A stretch of DNA of 64,000 nucleotides from Artemisia argyi (Eukaryota; Streptophyta; Magnoliopsida; Asterales; Asteraceae), in contig CM060694.1 in assembly GCA_030686995.1 (NCBI GenBank), positions 88,712,762 through 88,776,761 of the forward strand, in the 5' to 3' direction. A program made the translations under genes and the position numbers. Each line of letters begins with the position of its first letter. The first letter of the stretch is position 1. Shown piece by piece: positions 13,095 through 24,194 of this stretch. Below the pieces are notes generated by a model that saw nothing but the letters and a program-made list of their open reading frames with translations, had not been told where the DNA came from and made no database searches.

Positions 13095-13350
13095 TAGAGA
13101 CCATTTGCACAAAACACAATGTCTCGGAAGTAGGTTAGACCATTGTGCAATTCACAATGTCTGGGAAGTAGGTTAGGTCATTGTGTGACACAAAACATTT
13201 GAGAAATGATTAAGACCATTGTATCATACAATGTCTTGGAAAATGAATGAGACCATTATATCTCACAATGTCTTGGAAAATGAATGAGACCATTGTATCT
13301 CACAATGTCTTGAAAAATGAATGAGACCATTGTAATCAGTTACAATGTCT
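13095..13350. repeat. Tandem array 3 (~36-46-bp units with CATTGT/ACAATG dyads)
   Basis: About seven units reading GACCATTGTATCTCACAATG then TCTTGGAAAATGAATGA. The CATTGT and ACAATG arms in each unit can pair. Confidence 0.8.
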
Positions 13351-13469
13351 TGGACACATAATGTTGGAGTAGGAACATGATTGGGAGAGTGTGGCTGTGC
13401 CGAAATGCCTTAGAATAGGCATACACAGATATGTTTAGTCCATTGTTTAGATAAATGATTGAAAATAAA

Positions 13470-13800
13470 CCGAGTTTATATATCAATATACTAATATGTT
13501 CATGTAGCATAAAATGCCTAGTGTGTATATATCAATATACTTATATGTGTTCATGTAGCATAAAATGCTTAGTGTGTATATATCAATATACTTATATGTG
13601 TTCATGTAGCATAAAATGCTTAGTGTGTATATATCAATATACTAATGCTTACGGGGAAATGCTCAATTATGTTTAGGGTACATATATCAATATGCAATTA
13701 TGTTTGTGTAGCACAAAATGTCTACGGGGAAATGCTCAAAAATGGGTATATATGAATATACTAATATGTTTGTGTAGCATAACATGCTTACTAAGTCCAT
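13470..13800. repeat. Tandem array 4 (51-bp units)
   Basis: TATATATCAATATACT followed by ATGTGTTCATGTAGCATAAA recurs with a 51-bp period in the first units and degenerates toward 13800. Because 51 is a multiple of three it makes a false repetitive ORF at 13455-13676. Confidence 0.85.
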
Positions 13801-13905
13801 AATCGTCAGGAGGATGGAAGACACGGAGAGCGGAAGGCTATAAAAATGTTTTTGCTTGTATGTGTGGTTATAGTTTAGGTCTCAATTAGACCCGTTTCTC
13901 TATAA

Positions 13906-13922
13906 CCATGGCTCTGGTACCA
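13906..13922 (-). other. Primer binding site (initiator tRNA-Met) of LARD-like element
   Basis: Minus strand reads TGGTACCAGAGCCATGG, one change from the complement of the plant initiator tRNA-Met 3' end (TGGTATCAGAGCCATGG), three bases from the LTR. Confidence 0.85.
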
Positions 13923-13925
13923 ATC

Positions 13926-16900
13926 TTTAACACCCCCAATTCATGGATGCAGCGGAATTCGAACTGGGTGTTACTCGACGGCACAATAGTCACAATGATA
14001 GAAAACGAACTCCAATTGAGTCGTTTTGAAAAGGTTTATCATTCAAATTATATAAATATCAGAGATTACAAAATGAGGTCCCAATTGGTTCCATGTTTAC
14101 AATGTATAATAAATGAGTTTTGAATGATAATAAAATTTATAGCCCTCTTGAGTATCCGTGTCCTTCCGTGCCATCCTTGATTGTCATGAACCTGAAATAC
14201 ATGCTTGAGAGGTCAACACAAAGGTTGAGTGATATTCATAGAGTTTGTTAAATCGATTGAACACAATATGTTGGTAGTGTGAGTTATAGGCTCACACCAA
14301 TGTTTGGAAAACAAAACAGGTAGGCTACGTTATTATACGCCCGGAACATGTATTATACACTAAGCTTATGACACCATAACGTTAACGTGTACCAATATCG
14401 ATCAGCAGATTTATCCCGGTAGGTACTTTGCTAACATACCTAAGTCTCAAATATTAATTCATTTGTTTGAACTTAGTCAATACAAATGGGATTCGTCAAT
14501 TCCAATAGGCCTATTATTAATATTCGCGCTCACTATTTCTAGTGATTAAATGGTTCATAATAAGGGATCTCGGTTTAGCAAGGTTGGTACTTAGTGATAA
14601 TAAAACATCGTCGTGAAGCATACATTAGAAAGCATTGTATTCGATTTAGAAATAGCATGTATTCCCCCCAAGGATGTGTAAAACAATTAAGTAATGGAAA
14701 GTGGGGCTATGAACTCACCTTAAGTAAGATAGCAAGTAATGAAGGTAATGGTCGGATCGTGTAGGTTTCTACGAGCAACCTATAATAGAATGTTGCGACT
14801 TAGGATCGGAGTAAAGAATATGAAGTAGTGCCTATATATATATCTTGCATTATAGTCCATGATGTGGTATGATGTATATTGTAAGTCCTTGAAAGAAAAG
14901 ATTCATGAAACATGTATGTTTTGTATATCGTTTACTACCGTTCGGGCCGACATAATTCAGAAGTCATGTTAGTAAGCGTTCGAGGAGCCAGGACACTTTA
15001 ACTCGTAAATCCACAACTCAACTCGACGGCTTACATAATGAACTCCTCACATGAGGCTCCCTACTATTGTAGTAGTTGATAAGATATATAGATATAAGTT
15101 TGGATCCGAAAAGTTACATGTCCGATATTTGAATAAACTTAGGAAAGTTTATTAGTACATGAAGATTGTTCTTAGGGTATGTTTCATAAGTTTTGTATGA
15201 CCATTTTCTCTTGGTAATATCTCATGGTTCCCTTTTAAGTGAAGTAGATCCAAATTGCTTGTTCAAGTTCTCGTCAACTCTTTGTTTCATGTTTACGCCT
15301 ATGAAAGTTGGTATGGTCATTTCGTCATGGCCTAGCCATGACCTTTGGTCCTTGTTTCAAGGTCATGAGACTCAACCTTGGCTCTAGCCATGGTTGTGGT
15401 CTTGATTATAGGTCATAAGACCTCTTGTTCCTTTCAAAGTATAACCATAATCTTGTGACTTTTGCCTAAAAATGGGCTGTTTAGAATTTGAAGAATTTTA
15501 TCACTCGGAAAGTGTTTTTAGATCTCGAGCTTCTTTGTTCCTGAACGAAAACGTCGTTCCGGACAACTTTCGTGTTTTAACTTTTTGATGAATCGGAGCA
15601 GAAGTATGACTTTCAAAACCCAAATTTGATCAGAATGGTATTTGGCAGTTTGCCGCAAAGTTTTGGTAACTTCAAATGGGCGTAACTTTTGACTCGTATA
15701 CTCGTTTTAGGTGGTTCAAATTGCTATTGTTTCCTTGTTAAGTCCTCTACTGTAATATGTAATGATCCAATATCATAATTTTACCATTTTGGTCGTGGTT
15801 TTCCAAGAAAGTCACTAGTTTACTTGTTTTAGTAACTTGTTGTAACAATCAATAACAATAACTTGTTTTGCTCACTTTTATACATCATGGACATGAATAC
15901 AAGACATAATATAGCACAAATAATATGTAAATAACATGAATATGATTATTTAACAAGAATCAAGTTAGGGTTTGGCTCACAACTTTTGGCTTTCAAAGAT
16001 GAAAGGAAGTTAACATGTAAGGAAATGGACTTTGATAGACTTGCTTCAACCCTTTTTCACTTCATGAAATCTTTCTACCCTTGTAATCTTGAAAGATGGA
16101 TGATGAAGGTTGAGGTGACTTGAGTGGATTCAAACTCAAGAGAAATCACCAAGTATATGAGGTTATGGAAGTGTTTTGATTATCTAAAAGAAACTAGGGT
16201 TTCAACCTTGAAGAATCACTTGAACCTTGCAAGAAATTGGAAGGAAATAAGCAAAGGATGGAATGGTTATGGGGTTTGGGGATGCACGGCACAAGAAGGG
16301 GAAGAGGGGGCTTTTATAGGGTCTTAAGGAGGTTACAAGTTTGACTTGTCAACACTTGATGACCAAGTATTACTTGGAGCCAAAGTTGAACACATGTGAT
16401 GATCTAAGAGCAAAATGCATGAGATCTTGCCACAAGTATGAAACCCCCCCCCCCTATGGCGGTTCATATGGACTTGGAGAGCAAGGGTGGACTTTTCTTG
16501 GTATTATCCAAGATACTTGGTTAGTTTTGACTCCGGGAAATGCCAATCGTAAATGATTAAGCCTCAAAACGTAAAACCGGGTATCGTAAAATTATGGAAC
16601 TTGAAAGTTTTGATAAACATGTCCATATGTTCCATAATAAAATATAAAATGAGTGGTAGGTTCCATTTGGGTGTAAAACCCTGCCAAAAGCTGGAAACAC
16701 GGGTCTAAAACGCGTAATACGTAAAACGTACGAATATTGCGTAAAATTGAGAAAAGTAAAATGTTACTTTCCTAATATGATAAAAATGATTTAAAATGAC
16801 TTATAATGTCTAGACTGGGCTCAGTCTAGTGTCGGTTGGTATTATATGTCTTTTAGACATCAAACCGTAAGCCTAAAAATCAAGGAATGACTTATAACAT

Positions 16901-17405
16901 CAAGGGATGATTTTTGGTCAATGGAGGAGGGAAAAATATGTTGACTTTTTCTAATAAGTTGAAAACTCAAATCGTCTTAGAAAAACGTTTTGTGGTCTAA
17001 CGGTTAATCGCCCATACGGTTAAGCGTGCTCATGTGAGAATAGTACTGGCTTGGGTGACCTGCCGGGAAGTCTTTGGTCATGTTTTTCTCAGTCACGATT
17101 AATTCTCAAATAAATCATGAGTGTGTTAAACATTTTTCTGATGCGGGGTCACTTAACGCGGTCGAGTTTCGTTGTACGTAGAATTTCTGAATGACGTTTT
17201 ACCCTAAAACGTGTAATTCCTTAATAACTTTCACGAAAATGATCTGACGAATGTCAAACATTTAATTTGCCATGGAAATGATTTATCACTTGAGAATATC
17301 AAATAAAAATCAACTTTCGGGAAAGTTTCGGGAAAAATGAATAGTAAAAGTGAATAGTGAAATTTTCCGGGAATGGTAATTAACCTGAAATTGCGAATTG
17401 TTACA
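13926..17405 (-). repeat. 5' LTR of the LARD-like element
   Basis: Nearly identical to 7540-11021. The outer end is TGTTACA before the CGTAT duplication. The inner end has TTTAACACC where the other LTR has TGTAACACC. The ACTATTCA repeats (17336-17365) lie at its sense 5' end. Confidence 0.93.
17019..17078 (+). other. 5S-rRNA-like segment, second LTR copy
   Basis: Same segment as 10634-10693, in the 5' LTR, again followed by a short T run. Confidence 0.75.
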
Positions 17406-18390
17406 CGTATTCCTTAATACCATTCATGGGGTGGCATACATAACTCCCCAATTCTATGAGCTCTTATCTCCTCCTACACCATGACCCAGCACAACTATAG
17501 GGATTGTAAACAGTGGCTCATGCATTAAATACAACCAATAAAGACCTAGTACGCCTCGGTTCATGTTTCTTAAGACGTTCAAGCATGTTACCATTTGGAG
17601 ATCTGCCAGTTTTCTTAAGCCTAACATATAAATCATTCATCCAAAACAAGAATAAACAAGTAATCAACACATAATCAATATCTAGGTTTCATTAGATCTA
17701 AGCAAACACAAAGGAGATCTAGCCTAGCATAATGGAATTGAGACAAGAACAAGATATAGACAACCAACACATAGACATATTGATTGAATTAGAAGAACAC
17801 TTATCTCAATTACAATGCAAGGTATCAAGGGTTTGGAACCCTTGAAAAACCTGTAAAAGTTGCACCAAATTCGTCTTTAGGGTTTCTACAAAACTTCTCT
17901 CTTTTAATGTAAAAACTAGAAAACTATATATAGGAAAACTGGGCTGACGGCGTCAAGACAACCATGTGACGCCATCACCTCGCCGCCAAATACTTCCTCG
18001 GACGGCCTTGATCTACTTATGACGGCCTGTGTGACGCCGTCACCAACCACGGTATTTTATTCTTGGCACTTTGACGCCGTCAGGATGACTTTTGACGCCA
18101 TCATCAACTACGGTATTTTATTCATGATGTTTGACGCCGTCAGGGTATAACTCTTGACGCCGTCACCTAGTGTTTCCAGCATGGAAAATTGATACTTTGC
18201 CGTTTTCTTCACTTTTATCCTCCAAAAACGTCCAAAATGGCTTCTTTTCCAGAATTCACTCTCCAAGTACCTAAAATCACAAAAGGAACGATTTAGGGCA
18301 ATATTTGATCAAATAAAGTCGGATTCGGGCTTAAATGACCCCCTAAAAACGGATCATTTTTCGCCTCATCATATACCCTTACACTTGAGA

Positions 18391-18410
18391 TTTGCTTGTC
18401 CTCAAGCAAA
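18391..18410 (-). other. Perfect 8-bp-stem hairpin with TCCT/AGGA loop
   Basis: TTTGCTTG-TCCT-CAAGCAAA, 19 bases from the 3' LTR. It follows CCCTTACACTTGAGA on the plus strand. Confidence 0.75.
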
Positions 18411-18932
18411 TGAGCTTTTATTCTACTCAAAAGACAAGTTAGGGGTCATTTAACACTAATATAAAAGTAATTACAACAAATAATCGTTCCACTAAAGACC
18501 AATAGACAAGCACGGAGGTCATACACAAGCACCTCACAAATAGTGTTTAGATACTCACATCTCTCGGTTGTAATAAAGTGTAAATTACAATATGGAAACG
18601 GAAGATATCTCTCACTACCTGTCATAGCAAAATAGATTACCATAGGCTTGGGAAAGGATCAAACCTCCACCACATGGCGTAAGCACCTAGGATAAACTAT
18701 CAAAGAGGTCTTTTAAAGGGTTGTAACGTTAGGTATAGGGATATGAATTACATGGTTTTGTTGGATAAAGGAAGTTTTACTGGTGGCGAGTTAACAATCT
18801 TGGTTAATTACATGTACAATGTGGCGTTGCTAAGCCAAGACTAGACTCGACTTATGCTAATAAATGAAAAATAACAAAAACATAAAATGAACATAGAATG
18901 AAAAACGGGATGGTAGTCCGTATGTTTTTTCT

Positions 18933-18934
<2 letters not shown>

Positions 18935-18979
<45 letters not shown>
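18935..18979. repeat. Poly-T tract (45 T)
   Basis: Uninterrupted T45, which is A45 on the element's sense strand. The phenylalanine-rich frame at 18898-19143 is an artefact of this tract. Confidence 0.95.
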
Positions 18980-18981
<2 letters not shown>

Positions 18982-19963
18982 ATACACTCTTACCCTACCA
19001 TCCAAAATAATACATCAAAGGGGATGAGAATTTCCCTTACACTTGAATTTTTACATACTTTACAATCAACTAATCTAATGACTCGAATTAAGAAAATCAA
19101 AACATTTGGAGCACTTTTAAGATTATCGTACATATGGGGGTAATAAGTGATGTTCTTCCCCATTACTTCATAAAATAAGTACTTACCCATGAGTCCCAAT
19201 CGTCCCAAAACAATATGTACAAGGATATGACTCGACTTAGCAACCATGTAATCAATTAGAAAGTTAACTTAGGGTTAAACAAATAACAATAATGCACTAA
19301 AGATGAGCGCATACACGGAAGGCTAAGGCGATTTGGTTGTACATTTAAGTGGGGTGTAACAAATTCTTCCTTTAAGTAAGATGCTTAAAGTTAGAAACGA
19401 AAAGATAGGCTCGGAGGGGTGTACTAGGGGTTTCGTGTACTAAAAATGAGTACAACGCTAAGGGTGTGGGAAAAATTAGTTGACTTAACTAGCCAAGTAA
19501 TATGACTTAAATGGTCAAGAAATCATGATACGGGTTTAACACAAGGGTGATCCTAATGCCTCTTATCATGTAGTAAATCCTACCACACGAATGTAGTCTC
19601 ACTAGCGGTCTCGGGATGCATCACTAACGCAAGTTCTAGAATCTAAATGCTACCGGTACACTCATAAGCACTAATAGTAAATGCTTTTCCTATCAAATCT
19701 AAAGGCGAACCTCACATTTTTGGGTGGAAAATTTTTCTGAATATACGGTTATGTGCTAGTCATACAATCTCCTATCCATGAGACGCTTGCTATGGCTAAA
19801 GTTTCACTCCTAAATGTTGTAAAAAATTTTAAATTTGGCGCTAAAATTACACTAACAAGTATTTCTCGTAGTTTTATTACACATCTACCATCAAACGAAA
19901 CAAACTCAAGCGAAAGTGCATATGTAAGGTATCATCTTTTTACCCTCCCCTTACACTTAAGAT

Positions 19964-19983
19964 GAACATTGTCCTCAATGTTC
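19964..19983 (-). other. Perfect 8-bp-stem hairpin with TCCT/AGGA loop
   Basis: GAACATTG-TCCT-CAATGTTC, again preceded on the plus strand by CCCCTTACACTTAAGAT. Confidence 0.75.
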
Positions 19984-20828
19984 AAGTAAAGAATGTAAAA
20001 GTGAAAAAGTAAAGAGAATGAAATCAAATACTCCCCTGATTCGCTCGGTATGGATTTTAGCTTGGCCAGGTTAAATCTTTTTCCAAGAAAACGAACAATC
20101 AAAGCTTCCCTTCAGAATATAAATCATCTCCTTGTCAAACATAACCTGTAAATCCTGACAAAATAGACAAGACAACCTCGCGTAAAATCGGCGGCATCCT
20201 ATATAAGTTACTAAATCCTAGAAAACAAAGTAAGATATAATGCTTGTGGAATGAAGTTTGCAGATTTCCTGGAGATTATAAAACTTAATAATTCACAAAA
20301 ACCATAAGACTCCGTTAGAAAAACAAAACCGGTAAAATTTCCAGATTTTAACTCCTGACGCCGTCAAGAGTAAACTCCTGACGCCGTCAGAATGGACCTG
20401 CAGAAATTCTTATGTTAAGTTTCCGGAAAATTTTTGGAAAAACTTGGTCCTACTTCCTGGAAAATCTTGCAAAACTTCATTGTGACTCAATACAAGCATT
20501 TGACTCTAACAAATACGAATATACATGTTCATTTAATATTGTGGAGAATCATGATCGGTTTGTTTCTTAAAAATATATTTGGGGTTTCCCCTTACACTTA
20601 ACTTTTACAAAAATACTTTTAGGTTGGAGTTAAGACTAGGCCAAGCAACATAGTAAAGTATTTCCACATTTTAGGTTAGAAACATGATCAACCAACAATA
20701 AAAACTAAACATGCATACGGAAGCAAATAACAATCAAACAAATAAAATCACACAAAACATGGGTTGCCTCCCAAGAAGCGCTTTTCTTTATTTACGAGTC
20801 TTGTAGCTAGACTCAAAGTCATGGGTTA

Positions 20829-21815
20829 CTACGTGATCTCATCATTGGTTCCATTCCCTAGGTCGTCTTCTAAACCAGTTTTGTATTCCGGACCTAGTTG
20901 CAAGCACTCTTTGTAGAAACCAAGCATTCTATTTCTAACATACTCTACTCCCCTATGTCTATCCTCCTCATTCCTATAATAAGCCGCTTGCTTGTGTTCT
21001 TTTTCGAAATTAGAGAGAAGGCGGTATTGTTCGATCTTGTAGGGCATTTGATAAGCAACCTCATCATTCTCTTCCTTAAATCTAACTATCCCTAAAGTCG
21101 GATCATAACTCATCCTAGTGGCCTCAACAAATGGTTTTCCGAATATTATTTGACTTAGGCAAGCATCTATCACCGGACGAGTGTCTTCTACTATCATGAA
21201 ATCGATTTCATAGGTAAGATTTCCTATAATCACATGCAATCCCTTCACTCTTCCTGCAAAATTACTTATCAGATTCTTACCGGGCATCATCCTAAAATTG
21301 AGTTGCTTCTTCATCACCCAATTGTAATAAGTCCTAGTCATGATGTTCACGGGTGATCTAAGGTCGATGTAAGCCTTCCATATATGCATGTGCCCAATAT
21401 TGCATGGGATGTTAATGTTAGAGGGGTCTCCCATCTTGATAAGGGGGTCGCCAAAGATATATGTTTTCTCGGGACTATCGAATAAATCCTTATGGTATTC
21501 TTGTTCTTCCTTGGTTGGCGACTTATCAAAGTATTCTTCTATAGGTTCTACCTCCTCTAGTTCCTCATCCTTATTAACCTCAACTTCCCTACTCTCATCC
21601 TTACTATCGGCTTCTACTCTAACTTCATTCTTGTCACTTTCCTCTATCTCCTTATCTATTGGTTTAATGGTGACAACATTAACAAAGTGGACATGTTTGG
21701 ATGATGAGGGGTCCTTAATTTGGCTTCCACTATTGGTGTCCCTAGTGTCCTTCCTAGGTGTGATTAACGCTTGGTTGTTGAGGGCTTTCAACAAGTTGTC
21801 AATCTTGTTGGTCAT
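20829..21815 (-). CDS. Retroelement aspartic-protease-like ORF (downstream half of gag-pro)
   Basis: 328 residues. Residues 1-25 look like the tail of gag, residues 60-115 are highly acidic, and about 128-245 form a retropepsin-like domain with GDPSNINIPC, then YIDLRSPVNIM and later a VIDACLSQIIFGKPF segment. Family members have D-L-G-(A/S) at the active site. Here it is D151-L152-R153-S154, so the glycine is replaced and activity is doubtful. It overlaps the gag stop by 4 bases (ATGA), and the M at 21815 is probably internal. In relatives I recall, this frame continues from gag, so a one-base indel near 21839-21845 appears to separate them. No reverse transcriptase follows. It would normally cut gag-pol inside the particle. 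Confidence 0.8.
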   Translation of the reverse strand: MTNKIDNLLKALNNQALITPRKDTRDTNSGSQIKDPSSSKHVHFVNVVTIKPIDKEIEESDKNEVRVEADSKDESREVEVNKDEELEEVEPIEEYFDKSPTKEEQEYHKDLFDSPEKTYIFGDPLIKMGDPSNINIPCNIGHMHIWKAYIDLRSPVNIMTRTYYNWVMKKQLNFRMMPGKNLISNFAGRVKGLHVIIGNLTYEIDFMIVEDTRPVIDACLSQIIFGKPFVEATRMSYDPTLGIVRFKEENDEVAYQMPYKIEQYRLLSNFEKEHKQAAYYRNEEDRHRGVEYVRNRMLGFYKECLQLGPEYKTGLEDDLGNGTNDEIT

Positions 21816-23065
21816 CTCCGTTTGTTGTTGGTTGAATTCGGTTCAAACCTAGCTATGCGAGCTTCTTGAGATGCCATGAACTTTGACATCAATCCCTCAA
21901 GATTGTTGGTACTACCATAGTTGTTAGAAGGATTGTTGTTGAAAGTACGGTTGGATGGTGGACCGTTTGGTTGGTAACGATTAGGTGGGTTGGATGAATT
22001 GGGTTGATTTTGTTTCCACCTAAGGTTTGGGTGATTTTTCCAAGAAGGGTTGTATGAATCACCGTATGTGTTTGGCTCGGGCTTGAAAGTGTACCACTTA
22101 TCTCCCGCTTCGTCGGTACGCGTGGATGCGTAGTCCGCAAAAGCTGTTCCGGGGAGTTCCACACAATCACGAGTGTCATGGGGACCACTACATAATTCGC
22201 ATGAAGAAGTGATTTTGTTCACTTGGCTTGAAGGCTTCGGAGCTTCGTAAGCTTTCATGAGAAACTTGACTTGGTCCTCAAGTTCCATGATCCTACAGTC
22301 GGGAGTGCTAGAATTGTTCGAAGGCAAAGATATTGCCTTGACCGTTTTGTTCAAATCACGGGGATCATTCCAACTTTCGTTGTCATAGAGAGCAAGATCT
22401 TCTATGAGTTCCCATGATTGTTCAGCACTAAGATCACGTAGCTTACCACCGGCCGATTGGTCAATGGTTCGGCTCGTGGAGATGTCGATATGGTCATAAA
22501 AGATTTGGACTTGGAGCCAAAGATCTATGCCATGATGAGGGACTTTTTGGAGTAAGTCCTTGAAACGAGTCCATGCTTCATAAAGAGATTCATTTTGATG
22601 TTGTTGGAACATCAAGATGTCATTCCTAAGCTTAGTAGTTCTCCCCGGTGGGAAAAATTGAGCAAGGAAACGAGTGGTGAGATCATCCCATGTGGTGATG
22701 GATCCCGCGGGTAAACGCTCAAGCCATTGACTAGCTTGATCCCGTAGAGAGAATTGGAATAGGCGTAAACGGGTAGTCTCTCTAGTTTCAACACCTAGGT
22801 CTATGGAATCTACGATTTTGAGAAAGTCCTTAAGATGTTGGTTTGGATCTTCGGAATGAAGTCCATGGAATGCACATCCGCTTTGCACCAACCGGATGGT
22901 GTCGGATCGCAAGGGGGTCACATTGGCTCCGGTGAGCTCAATGGTGTTTCGGTAGCCTTGATGGCTAGGTCGGGAGTACTCTCCTAAGGTTCGGGGCCTA
23001 AGGGGTTCTAGTGGTGGGTTTTGTTGTGGTGGGATGACGGGTTCAAAGATGTTACCACCTTCCAT
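21812..23065 (-). CDS. gag: Athila/Tat-type gag polyprotein
   Basis: 417 residues. Capsid-forming protein expected in cytoplasmic particles, where it packages element RNA. After a proline-rich N-terminus and a conserved LGEYSRPSHQGYRNTIEL segment (27-44), residues about 99-192 match the retrotransposon-gag core, including QASQWLERLPAGSITTW, FFPPGRTTKLRNDI and EAWTRFKDLLQKVPHHGID. A CX2CX3HX4C knuckle, CELCSGPHDTRDC, is at 289-301, and the C-terminal 100 residues are Asn/Pro-rich. The start at 23065 (MEGGNIF) is 145 bases downstream of the primer site in sense, with no upstream competitor seen. The last residues (PNSTNNKRR) come from a frameshift relative to the family, which reads on into the next ORF. 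The core is intact. It is closest in memory to proteins abundant in Asteraceae. Confidence 0.92.
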   Translation of the reverse strand: MEGGNIFEPVIPPQQNPPLEPLRPRTLGEYSRPSHQGYRNTIELTGANVTPLRSDTIRLVQSGCAFHGLHSEDPNQHLKDFLKIVDSIDLGVETRETTRLRLFQFSLRDQASQWLERLPAGSITTWDDLTTRFLAQFFPPGRTTKLRNDILMFQQHQNESLYEAWTRFKDLLQKVPHHGIDLWLQVQIFYDHIDISTSRTIDQSAGGKLRDLSAEQSWELIEDLALYDNESWNDPRDLNKTVKAISLPSNNSSTPDCRIMELEDQVKFLMKAYEAPKPSSQVNKITSSCELCSGPHDTRDCVELPGTAFADYASTRTDEAGDKWYTFKPEPNTYGDSYNPSWKNHPNLRWKQNQPNSSNPPNRYQPNGPPSNRTFNNNPSNNYGSTNNLEGLMSKFMASQEARIARFEPNSTNNKRR

Positions 23066-23210
23066 GATGTCGGATGGTAAAGATTTACGAACAAAGGCAC
23101 GAAGAAATAAGATAGACTAAAGAAGACCTAAAAATAAAAATAAAATCTTACTAGAAAGGAATCTAGCAAGTAGACCTAATAAAAAGAAATCCTAACCTAG
23201 ACAATAACTA

Positions 23211-23229
23211 TTCCCCGGCAGCGGCGCCA
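23211..23229 (-). other. Primer binding site (tRNA-Asp type) of gag-protease element
   Basis: Minus strand TGGCGCCGCTGCCGGGGAA, the primer site typical of Athila/Tat elements. It is six bases from the 5' LTR and shared with the Z-element (26422-26440). Confidence 0.88.
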
Positions 23230-24194
23230 AAAACTTGATGCGTGGGAATCGCAACAGGCTTTACCTCTCGAGGGATCTCGAGAAGCTTACAACCCCCACC
23301 AGGCAGTGTACCTGATCGTTGTAGTATAGTATAGTGACAAGTACCGGGGGATTGATCGTTCAGCTTAGAAATAGTGTCGCTAGGATTAGAAAGCCTAAAT
23401 TACTAGTTCTAAAGGTGAAAGATGATTATTTTTTGTATTTTTATATTTTTATGAAAGCAAGTAAAATCCCGGGTTTTGAAAGAGTGGGCGGAATTAGTTG
23501 CTATTCAACTAACCCAAAGCTAAGATGCAATTAAAATAAAATACTAAAAATGAAATTAAGCTAATTATACTAAGGTTGTGAGCAGTAATTGGAGAAAATG
23601 TGTTTACTTAGATTTCACTACTCCCTAGATATCTTTTACACGTTAATTACTTGTTATAATTGCATGGATGACGGATCGTATTCCTTAATACCATTCATGG
23701 GGTGGCATACATAACTCCCCAATTCTATGAGCTCTTATCTCCTCCTACACCATGACCCAGCACAACTATAGGGATTGTAAACAGTGGCTCATGCATTAAA
23801 TACAACCAATAAAGACCTAGTACGCCTCGATTCATGTTTCTTAAGACGTTCAAGCATGTTACCATTTGGAGATCTGCCAGTTTTCTTAAGCCTAACATAT
23901 AAATCATTCATCCAAAACAAGAATAAACAAGTAATCAACACATAATCAATATCTAGGTTTCATTAGATCTAAGCAAACACAAAGGAGATCTAGCCTAGCA
24001 TAATGGAATTGAGACAAGAACAAGATATAGACAACCAACACATAGACATATTGATTGAATTAGAAGAACACTTATCTCAATTACAATGCAAGGTATCAAG
24101 GGTTTGGAACCCTTGAAAAATCTGTAAAAGTTGCACCAAATTCGTCTTTAGGGTTTCTCCAAAACTTCTCTCTTTTAATGTAAAAACTAGAAAA

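Larger units (their letters stand above)
7540..17405 (-). mobile_element. Non-coding Ty3/gypsy-type element with 3.48 kb LTRs (LARD-like), TSD CGTAT
   Basis: LTRs 7540-11021 (3482 bp) and 13926-17405 (3480 bp) differ by roughly 16 positions by eye (about 0.5%). TSD CGTAT at 7535-7539 and 17406-17410. A primer site for initiator-tRNA-Met next to the right LTR (13906-13922) makes minus the sense strand. Next to the left LTR the minus strand reads AAGGGGTAGAGAT, a polypurine tract. The 2.9 kb internal region has no gag or pol and is largely tandem arrays. The LTRs are longer than the internal region. It inserted into the LTR of the gag-protease element, so it is the youngest layer of this nest. 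Confidence 0.93.
7094..18371 (-). repeat. Left (3') LTR of the gag-protease element, split by nested insertion
   Basis: The 446-bp part 7094-7539 (TGATGCGTGGG...) and the 961-bp part 17411-18371 (...CGCCTCATCA) join to the same 1407-bp unit as 23236-24642. The interruption is the element 7540-17405 plus one copy of its CGTAT duplication. The TATA-like CTATATATAG is at 17924-17933. The palindrome array (about 17945-18165) has two CCATCA variants where the right LTR keeps CCGTCA. Confidence 0.93.
18372..20828 (-). other. 3' non-coding region of the gag-protease element
   Basis: About 2.5 kb between the protease ORF and the 3' LTR, where an autonomous relative would carry pol or its downstream region. 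No reverse transcriptase, RNase H or integrase motif is visible. It contains four copies of CCCTTACACTT(G/A)A (18376, 19034, 19948, 20589), two perfect hairpins, a T45 run and two TGACGCCGTCA palindromes (20356-20366, 20379-20389). It also has the conserved AAGCGCTT...GGGAGGCAACCC block (minus strand, about 20760-20785). Confidence 0.6.

Noticed and set aside
11160..13800. Repeat arrays resembling a CRISPR locus
   Set aside because: Units are contiguous degenerate tandem repeats without unique spacers or cas genes, and lie inside a plant retrotransposon.
18898..19143. Phenylalanine-rich ORF
   Set aside because: Produced by the T45 homopolymer.
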